Source: Candidatus Krumholzibacteriota bacterium (GTDB taxonomy: Bacteria > Krumholzibacteriota > Krumholzibacteriia > JAJRXK01). Taken from it: a stretch of DNA of 64,000 nucleotides. Position 1 is the first letter of the stretch; each line of letters opens with the position of its first letter. The notes under the pieces were generated by a model. The model was not told where the DNA came from, did no database searches, and saw nothing but the letters and a program-made list of their open reading frames with translations. Below, piece after piece: positions 9,700-15,648 of the stretch. Location: NCBI GenBank assembly GCA_029262065.1, contig JAJDAC010000033.1:21231-85230 (forward strand), written 5' to 3'. The position numbers and the translations under genes are program-made.

Positions 9700-9775
9700 T
9701 GGTGGGTCCCCTGGGACTCGAACCCAGCACCTACGGATTAAAAGTCCGTTGCTCTACCTGATGAGCTAGAGACCC
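9700..9775 (-). tRNA. tRNA-Lys (TTT)
   Basis: 76-nt cloverleaf on the minus strand. Acceptor GGGTCTC pairs with GGGACCC (one G-T pair), the D-arm contains AGCTCATCAGGTAGAGC, and anticodon stem ACGGA/TCCGT encloses CTTTTAA, so the anticodon is TTT. The T-arm carries GGTTCGAGTCC, and discriminator A is followed by an encoded CCA. Confidence 0.97.
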
Positions 9776-10080
9776 ACGAAGTCGTAACGCCAATCACGAC
9801 AACAAAATATCGAAGACATTCGCGCGCGACCACGCCGTGGTCGCGCGGGCGCGAAGCGGCCCTCGGATAGCGCAGCGCTACCACCAGCCGCACAATGTAC
9901 ATTAGCACCCCTCTATTCGTCTACGTAGGCGTTGGCCACCCGCGCCACGTTTTCGTGCCCCGACTTCCGCCGACCACCAGCGTGTTTGGCTGTCCCACTT
10001 CCTGCCAATAATGCGCTTTGGTAGGTGGCACAACTGCGTGAAAACTACCGTGCCTACCAGCCTCAGCAAAAGGAACCCCT
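9776..10080. other. Intergenic stretch between tRNA-Lys and the PPC-repeat gene
   Basis: No gene is visible in these 305 bases. A perfect hairpin (arms 9823-9833 and 9837-9847, loop GCC) lies upstream of the tRNA-Lys. It has no T-run on either side, so it is not a typical terminator. The remainder presumably holds the divergent promoters, but I cannot point to convincing boxes. The Shine-Dalgarno AAAGGAA near 10070 belongs to the next gene. Confidence 0.5.
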
Positions 10081-11817
10081 GTGCGCCCACTTCATCTCGC
10101 CGCCGTGGCCATCTGCATCCTCCTCGCCAACCCTTCGAACGCTACGGCGGGCAATCCCATTGAGTACGCCGAGCAGTCGCCCAAGCGTCTCGTTTGCCCA
10201 GGCACAGCCGAGTTCGGCGTGTATTTCAGCTGCAGCATCGGGGTCGGTGGCGAGGTCGACATCTTCCCGTTCGACGCGAACGAGGGAGACAAGATCTTTG
10301 CACGCATGGCTGACAACAGCGGATTCCAGCAAATTGCTCCGCGCGTGGACATCTTCGCTCAAGGCGGGGTCGCCCCAGTATGTACAGCTTCATCGAGTGG
10401 AATTGCTCAGATCAACGGCTGCGAAATCAGTTCGGACGGAACCTACGAGGTCAGAGCCTCGGATGGTCCGCCGTTCGTGGACACGGGTGGCTATGGCCTC
10501 TACGTCCAGCGACTCAACCAGCCCCAGAATGCAGTAGAAATGTCCCTGGGACAGTCCATCTCTTCGACGATCGCCGGGACCGGAGACGTAGATTCCTACA
10601 CATTCTTTGCGCAAACGGGAGACGTGCTTTGGGTTTCGATGTACGACACACCGGGATCTGCTCCTCTCAACCCAGCCATACAACTGTACGACCCCAACGG
10701 CGAACTGGTCTCCTCGGTAGCTTCGTCATCGGCGGCAATCATCGACGGCGCAGTAGCCGCCATGGGAGGAAAATACCTGGTCCTCGCAATGGACAATGGG
10801 ACCCTCAACTCGGGTACCTACAACCTTTCCGTTCACCAGCTGAACGGAGGTACAACAGCGATCCCCGCCGCCATGGGCCAGACTCTGGTGACTTCTTTCT
10901 CGCTCGAGGGCGAGGTCGACGCATTCTCCTTTGCCGGACAAGCCAATGACGTGGTGATCGTACGGGTCGTAGACCTGGCCGGTTTTGCAGAACTGACTCC
11001 GAACCTGCGTTTGTATTCACCGCAAGGAGTCCAACTAGGAAGTGTTACTTCGAACAACACAGCGGAGATCGTATCCCTGGTCCTCTCCGAAGAAGGAAAG
11101 TACACAGCGCTCGTACGCGAGACCGGTATCCCAGATAACGGATCCTATTCCTTCTTCTGGCAGCAGCTCAACGGACCGTCGAATGTGATCCCACACACGC
11201 CTGGAGTGCCGGTGGCAGAAACCATCAGCCCGGGCGGAGAAGTCGACACATACAGGTTCGTGGGTGAGGTGGGCCAGAACGTCTTCATTGAGATGATCGA
11301 CATGTCGGGCTTCTTGCAGCTTACACCGCTGGTCAGGGTATTCAGCCCCGACGGCGTGCTGGTGGCTCAAGCTACCGACGCCGATATCGCGAGCCTCAAT
11401 CTCACGTTGGGCGCGCCGGGATCCTACAGTGTTCTCGCCACGGATAACCTGCCATTTCCTGACGATACGGGTGCCTACACCATGCAGATCGATGCAGACA
11501 TTACGACCGGTGTTCCCGAAACTCCCGTAGCGCGTCTTTCAGCCGAACTGCTGCCAAACTCACCGAACCCGTTCAACCCTCGCACCGCCCTCAGGTTTCG
11601 GACGACTGTCGCCGGACTAGCTACCGTGGAAATCTACGACTCGATGGGCCGCAGTGTCCGTGACTGGACCGTGAACGCAACGACGGCCGGAAACTATGAA
11701 GTGGAGTGGAACGGGCGCGACCGTCAGGGCCGTGTAGTTGCTTCTGGTGTCTACCGTTCCCGCCTGGTATTCCGGGGAGAAGACCACGGTACGCAGTCGC
11801 TGGTACTGGTGCGCTAA
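10081..11817 (+). CDS. Secreted protein with four PPC-like repeats and FlgD-like C-terminal domain
   Basis: 578 aa exported protein starting at GTG 10081 behind AAAGGAA; signal peptide MRPLHLAAVAICILLANPSN, cleavage after ATAG. Four tandem beta-sandwich repeats, each of about 100 residues, resemble bacterial pre-peptidase C-terminal domains. Each opens with a D-x-[YF]-x-F strand (EVDIFPFDA, DVDSYTFFA, EVDAFSFAG, EVDTYRFVG), continues with a hydrophobic strand plus P-x-[LV]-x-[LV][FY]-x-P-[NDQ]-G, and closes with GxY. Residues about 485-578 are the FlgD-like Ig module (NSPNPFNPRTALRF, WNGRDRQG, VASGVYRSRL). It has no catalytic domain, so it is probably a surface-associated structural or binding protein. 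Confidence 0.8.
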   Translation: MRPLHLAAVAICILLANPSNATAGNPIEYAEQSPKRLVCPGTAEFGVYFSCSIGVGGEVDIFPFDANEGDKIFARMADNSGFQQIAPRVDIFAQGGVAPVCTASSSGIAQINGCEISSDGTYEVRASDGPPFVDTGGYGLYVQRLNQPQNAVEMSLGQSISSTIAGTGDVDSYTFFAQTGDVLWVSMYDTPGSAPLNPAIQLYDPNGELVSSVASSSAAIIDGAVAAMGGKYLVLAMDNGTLNSGTYNLSVHQLNGGTTAIPAAMGQTLVTSFSLEGEVDAFSFAGQANDVVIVRVVDLAGFAELTPNLRLYSPQGVQLGSVTSNNTAEIVSLVLSEEGKYTALVRETGIPDNGSYSFFWQQLNGPSNVIPHTPGVPVAETISPGGEVDTYRFVGEVGQNVFIEMIDMSGFLQLTPLVRVFSPDGVLVAQATDADIASLNLTLGAPGSYSVLATDNLPFPDDTGAYTMQIDADITTGVPETPVARLSAELLPNSPNPFNPRTALRFRTTVAGLATVEIYDSMGRSVRDWTVNATTAGNYEVEWNGRDRQGRVVASGVYRSRLVFRGEDHGTQSLVLVR

Positions 11818-11864
11818 ACCAGCTGAAGCCCCCTACTTGCCCCAGATAACCGATTCCCCGGGAG

Positions 11865-12416
11865 CTAGATACCGCGGTCGCTTCGCCGCTGCATCTCCCA
11901 CCGATCGATGGGCGCAAGCGGGCCGACCGGGCAATGGTGTTCCACCGACGGTCTGCCCTGGATCATGCTGAGAAGGTGAGGGACGGCGCGCATCTCGCAG
12001 CCGGGCGTCGCGAGCACCGCCGCCAGCACGAACGATAGCGTCAAGTGCGCGAACTCGTACGTGAGCCAGGCCCAAACGATCCAGTTCAGCGGTGACGACC
12101 AGACGGTTCCGTTCATCGTGTAGCTGATCGAACCGCCAACTGCCGCCGCCAAAAGCACTCCGACCTGTGGCCACCGCCCCCAGTTGCGGGAGAACCCGAT
12201 GTTCAGAACGTAGGGAAACAGAAAGAACCCAGCGAAAACGGTGAAGGCCCACTCCGACTGGGTCCAGGGCTCGCCATTGCGAAAGTACCGACCATCCACA
12301 ATCAAAGCCCAGGTACCTGAGAAGAACACCGCGGCGAGTAATAGACGGGCAACCCGGCCGACAGGACCGGGACGTTCGATTGTGCCCTCGGGGGCCAGCT
12401 GGAGTTCCGCGCTCAT
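11865..12416 (-). CDS. Hypothetical membrane protein, last gene of the mer-like operon
   Basis: 183 aa with about four hydrophobic helices: VARLLLAAVFFSGTWALIV, WAFTVFAGFFLFPYVLNIG, VGVLLAAAVGGSISY and IVWAWLTYEFAHLTLSF. The C-terminal tail is probably cytoplasmic and contains Cys residues (TPGCEMR, EHHCPVG) and histidines that could bind metal. The start ATG 12416 lies 10 bases after the redoxin stop, implying cotranscription with it. No family recognised. Its place in the operon suggests a role in metal transport or redox at the membrane, which is inference only. Confidence 0.65.
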   Translation of the reverse strand: MSAELQLAPEGTIERPGPVGRVARLLLAAVFFSGTWALIVDGRYFRNGEPWTQSEWAFTVFAGFFLFPYVLNIGFSRNWGRWPQVGVLLAAAVGGSISYTMNGTVWSSPLNWIVWAWLTYEFAHLTLSFVLAAVLATPGCEMRAVPHLLSMIQGRPSVEHHCPVGPLAPIDRWEMQRRSDRGI

Positions 12417-12426
12417 GGCTGCGCCA

Positions 12427-13164
12427 TCAACGCCCGGCTGACTGGCCCGTCGACACTGACTGTGCGAAGTGACTCGTCATACTTGCGACCACATGGTCCT
12501 TGCTCTGGTAACCAACAAGTCGTTGCTTCACGCTGCCCTCCGCGTCCACAAGCCAATAGGTGGGCACCAGGCGGCTATCGAATGTTTCGCCGAGCCCGTC
12601 GTCTGGCGAAGCCAGGACCGCATAATTGGGCTCGTACGCCTTCATGAACGAAGCCACACTCTCCGCGTCACCCGAGTTCACGAACACCCCCACCACCTGT
12701 ACACCTTGCTCCGCGTACTCCGTTTCAAGTTCCTTCAGAATTGGCAGCGTCTGAAAAGAATGTGAGCAGTGGCCAGCCAAGGTCACGAGGACCGTAGGCT
12801 TACCGACCAGGTCAGCGGAAGACACTTCACTACCGTCCATCGCGTATGCAGTGAACTCCGGAAGCGAGAGGTCCGCGTACGTTTCACCATCGCGGGCCTT
12901 TTCCTTGACGTACAAATCGAGCATGTCGCCGGTAGCACCCGAAAGGTCACCGTACAGGGAGCAGGCGCCATACTCGGCGCAACGGCTCAGGGATGCCGTA
13001 GATGGAGTTACACAGGCGCTGGTGGATGTGACTGCGCAGGCACTGGGTTCTGCGGCCACATCCTTTTCTGAGGAGTTCTTCTCGGCCGTTGCGATGCCCG
13101 TGCACAGTACGACCAGGGCCAACACGGCCGAGAGCTTCGCAATGCGAAATGTGAATTGTTCCAT
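12427..13164 (-). CDS. Exported redoxin (AhpC/TSA-thioredoxin fold) with CxxS active site
   Basis: 245 aa exported protein. ATG 13164 follows AAGGAG at nine bases and opens a signal peptide (FRIAKLSAVLALVVLCTGIATA). A Cys-rich linker (SACAVTSTSACVTP, SRCAEYGACS) precedes a redoxin domain: strand KPTVLVTLAGHCSHS, the cis-Pro segment LVPTYWLVDAEG, and VVGVFVNSGD. The usual W-C-x-x-C is replaced by Gly-His-Cys133-Ser-His-Ser136, so the resolving cysteine is missing. It might act as a one-cysteine isomerase or reductase, or use a linker cysteine. It lies 67 bases downstream of the candidate selenoprotein gene, in the same orientation. Confidence 0.8.
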   Translation of the reverse strand: MEQFTFRIAKLSAVLALVVLCTGIATAEKNSSEKDVAAEPSACAVTSTSACVTPSTASLSRCAEYGACSLYGDLSGATGDMLDLYVKEKARDGETYADLSLPEFTAYAMDGSEVSSADLVGKPTVLVTLAGHCSHSFQTLPILKELETEYAEQGVQVVGVFVNSGDAESVASFMKAYEPNYAVLASPDDGLGETFDSRLVPTYWLVDAEGSVKQRLVGYQSKDHVVASMTSHFAQSVSTGQSAGR

Positions 13165-13231
13165 GACTTCCAACTCCTTGGGTTCCCTGAAATACTCTTG
13201 CGCCAAAGCGGTTGTCGCGATGGCACTCGGT

Positions 13232-14701
13232 TCACCGTGTTTCTTCGTCGAGGTGCGTTCGTATCTGTTTGGCGAGTTCCGTAGCGTCCAGCCGGTTCTC
13301 TGCGGGAAGCCTGCCGCTGAGCTGGTGCATGAAGTAATTTGGCCGCGGCGGCCCGGCATCGTCCCAGGTAACGCCGGGCGCATACACCAGGTACACGTCC
13401 CAGGCCGGTTCAGTCTTTAGATCGATCGACGGCTGGAACAGTTCTCCCACCGAACGCGTGTCGACCCAGTAGTTGGAAACTCGTTCGTCGGGAAAAAGAA
13501 TCGTCGCCTTGCGGGACGACCGCTCGTCGTCGGTCTTCAAGATGGGCTCCCACACCGCATACACCGACAGGGTCGTGTCGTCGATCTGCTCCAGGGTCTT
13601 GGACTGCACCTCACGGGCGCCGTACTGACACCCGGGTCAGGTGGGAGACAGCAGCATCAGCAGACGGGTCTTGTCGACATCGGCGTTGAAGCGCGCGCGT
13701 AACTCCGCCGCATCGTCTGATAGTCTTTCGACGAGGGAGGCATTTTCGGCGGCCGTTTCCAGTTCCAGGAATCCCTCCGAGAACACGGCCTCACCGGTCT
13801 TGCGAAATATGAAGACCTCATTTTCCTCACCGACACTGCCCAGACCTTCCAGCGTCAGTCCGTCCGGAGACAGTGCACCCTCGAACTTGGTTCCCATGGC
13901 CGTCAGGAAAAGCTGGATGTTGGGTTCCAGGCCAGACACTTCCACGGGATAGTCCTCGACCCCATACCTGGGAAGATCGAACTCCCCCACCCAGCGGGAA
14001 TCGACTACACCGAGATCCATGATGATCTCGATCATCTCCCCGTCTTCGTCTTCGATTTCCGCGACCCAATGACCGGAAAGCTTGTTGCCATCCTGACTCG
14101 CCGGCGACTCGGCCACCGACTTCAGCTCGTATCCCGCCTTACCCACCGCCGCGGCGAGCGCCATTTGGGTGGGGACGGCGCCGGCGCCGAGTTCCACAAC
14201 CCCCTGCCGGTTCTCGTAGCTGACAGTGGCCGAAGTGACTTCAGCAAGTTCCAACAAGGCCATCTCGACCGCGGCCTCGCATCCCGCGCACGTCATGCCC
14301 TCGATATCCAAAACCAGTGTCTTGGATCGCGCGGAATCGGACGGCGCGGCTTGCGCGCCAACGACACGCCCTACGTAGCTTGGAAAGAGCGTGAGCGCCG
14401 CGACCAATGCCGTCGATGTCCAAAGCATCCCCAGGTTCAAGCGCCGGAGTCGTGAGTTGGAGGGTAGACACTCACCGTCGGGCCCGCACTCAAACCTCGA
14501 TGGGCGGTAGTTCAGGTAGAAACCAATGCCGAGCAACGCGACCGACACAACCAGGAATAGCGGACGGAACCGCTCGAAGAACGCCGAAGCTCCGGCCACT
14601 GAAAATCCCGCGGCAATCATGAGGAGCGGCAACCAGCAGCACGCGGAAGACGCAGCCGCGGATACAACGGAACCCATGGTCGCCCAGCCCGCGCGTTTCA
14701 T
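13232..14701 (-). CDS. MerT-HMA-thioredoxin fusion, candidate selenoprotein (Sec355)
   Basis: Reading through one in-frame TGA (13637-13639), this is a 489 aa protein. Residues 1-120 resemble MerT: three membrane helices, a vicinal Cys pair in helix 1 (Cys21-Cys22) and a C-x5-C pair (FECGPDGEC) in the loop before helix 3, the Tn501 MerT cysteine layout. Residues about 127-195 are an HMA/MerP domain (GMTCAGC). About 205-325 is a beta-rich domain of unknown role. About 335-489 is a thioredoxin-like domain whose redox motif reads Ser-Pro-Thr-Sec355-Pro-Gly-Cys358. Coding potential and family-like sequence continue after the TGA (SVYAVWEPIL, WDVYLVY, PRPNYFMHQLSGRL). With the N-terminus inside, the HMA and redox domains would be periplasmic. 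ATG 14701 overlaps the upstream stop (ATGA). The alternative is a nonsense mutation or an unrelated second start at 13609. Confidence 0.75.
13613..13639 (-). promoter_or_regulatory. Candidate bacterial SECIS at the in-frame TGA
   Basis: Immediately 3' of the TGA the transcript can fold in two ways. One is an 8-bp stem (13634-13627 with 13621-13614) capped by loop AGTAC. The other is a shorter stem ACGG/CCGT (13623-13620 with 13616-13613) capped by CGC, 17 nt after the TGA, with G as the second loop base. The second fits the usual bacterial SECIS spacing of 16-37 nt and the G-in-loop rule, though the stem is short. This was folded by eye only. Confidence 0.45.
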
Positions 14702-15003
14702 GGCGTACCGCTCGCGGTCAGTGCGGCCAGAACCAACTCCCGCGACGGAACCCCGGAGTTGCCGTAGCGGCGACAACTCATGGCGTAGTTCTCATCTTCA
14801 CGACGTGCGAGTTCGATGTCTTCGCCGTCCACCCGTATCGTCGGCGAACCCAGAAATGCCAGGCGACCAACGTCGTTCACGTGCTTGATTTCGACCTCGG
14901 TCAGAATCGCTTCGACGCCCGTTTCTGCAACTACTTCGCGCACGAGTTCGAGCGCGGGTGCATGGTTGGGGCAACCATTGAAATACAGAATGTCGATTCT
15001 CAT
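14698..15003 (-). CDS. Small thioredoxin-fold protein (CPNH motif)
   Basis: 101 aa cytoplasmic protein. ATG 15003 has AAGGAGG upstream. The sequence is a minimal thioredoxin fold: first strand IDILYFNGC11PNH, helix APALELVREVVAETGV, second strand AILTEVEI, then LGSPTIRVDGEDIE with the cis-proline, and a Cys-bearing end (YAMSCRRYGNSGVPSRELV). Family members commonly sit next to merR and mercury-related genes. The motif is C-P-N-H rather than CxxC, so metal or thiolate binding is as likely as disulfide exchange. Its stop overlaps the start of the MerT-like fusion (ATGA), implying translational coupling. Confidence 0.8.
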   Translation of the reverse strand: MRIDILYFNGCPNHAPALELVREVVAETGVEAILTEVEIKHVNDVGRLAFLGSPTIRVDGEDIELARREDENYAMSCRRYGNSGVPSRELVLAALTASGTP

Positions 15004-15038
15004 TGGGGCCCTCCTTGTCACTAAGAACAACCTGGACG

Positions 15039-15060
15039 TTGGACCCTGGTTCAGGGTCAA
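15039..15060 (-). promoter_or_regulatory. MerR-type operator dyad between merR and the downstream genes
   Basis: Perfect dyad GACCCTG-N3-CAGGGTC (15042-15058), read on the minus strand as TTGACC (-35-like) followed by the dyad, placed as in MerR-controlled promoters. It overlaps the merR stop codon and precedes the CPNH gene. No clear -10 is visible at the 19-20 base spacing. It resembles the dyad upstream of merR (TTGAACC versus TTGACCC). Confidence 0.5.
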
Positions 15061-15485
15061 GACTCGATTTTCGGCGACGGAAGATCTCGCCTGAACTCTT
15101 CGATGGCCGGGCACTGGCCTTGTTGGTGGGGGCTACAGCAGGCCTCGTGGAGTCTTTGCAGGGTCCGTTGAACCGCGCGCAGGTCGGCAAGCTGCTGCCC
15201 GACGTGCTCAAGCCTGGAATCGATGACAGAGAGGACTTGTTCGCAGGGCGCAACCGCCCCATCGGCAAACCGCAGGACGGTGGCGATATCTTCCAGCGAG
15301 AGCCCGCTCGATTGCGCGGCGCGGATGAAGCGCAGGCGAGATACTGAATTCGGCCCATACACACGGTAGTTGGCCGAACTCCGACCTTCGGGGCGAAGTA
15401 GCCCCCGGCGCTCGTAGTACCTTACGGTCGAGCCCGCGACGCCAACTTGCTTGGCGAGTTCACCTATGGTCAATGGCTTGTTCAT
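15057..15485 (-). CDS. merR: MerR-family Hg(II)-responsive regulator
   Basis: 142 aa (Tn501 MerR is 144). N-terminal MerR winged helix (LTIGELAKQVGVAGSTVRYYERRGLL, NYRVYG), dimerisation helix, and the metal-binding cysteines Cys81, Cys116 and Cys125. The spacings (35 and 9) equal those of MerR Cys82/Cys117/Cys126, which bind Hg(II) in a trigonal site; an extra Cys117 is adjacent to Cys116. This is better support for mercury than for copper, zinc or lead sensors, which use different spacings. ATG 15485 has no Shine-Dalgarno and sits only about 10 bases after a -10-like TATCAT, so the message may be leaderless. It heads the minus-strand operon. Confidence 0.88.
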   Translation of the reverse strand: MNKPLTIGELAKQVGVAGSTVRYYERRGLLRPEGRSSANYRVYGPNSVSRLRFIRAAQSSGLSLEDIATVLRFADGAVAPCEQVLSVIDSRLEHVGQQLADLRAVQRTLQRLHEACCSPHQQGQCPAIEEFRRDLPSPKIES

Positions 15486-15494
15486 TGTACTCAT

Positions 15495-15524
15495 ATGATA
15501 CCTACGCATTGAACCTGGGTTCAA
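15495..15524 (-). promoter_or_regulatory. merR promoter with operator dyad
   Basis: On the minus strand TTGAAC (15524-15519) and TATCAT (15500-15495) are 18 bases apart. The -35 box lies in a perfect inverted repeat TTGAACC-N2-GGTTCAA (15509-15524). This is the organisation expected for an autoregulated MerR promoter. Confidence 0.55.
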
Positions 15525-15648
15525 GGTTGCGCCGAATTCATCGGCCGAGACTCAAGGGTCTCGTCGGGTGCCGTGATGGACCCGATAGCGCGTACCCCCT
15601 AGTGTAGACTTTCAGGAAACGCACTCCCCGTGGCCAAGGAGTCCTCCG

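Noticed and set aside
9823..9847. Perfect hairpin near tRNA-Lys considered as a terminator
   Set aside because: There is no T-run on either strand; left as a structural note only.
13232..13609. A separate 125-codon gene starting at GTG 13609
   Set aside because: It is in frame with the upstream gene, lacks its own Shine-Dalgarno, and begins after the U-P-G-C motif. It would leave a thioredoxin domain without its active site, so read-through as Sec is more economical.
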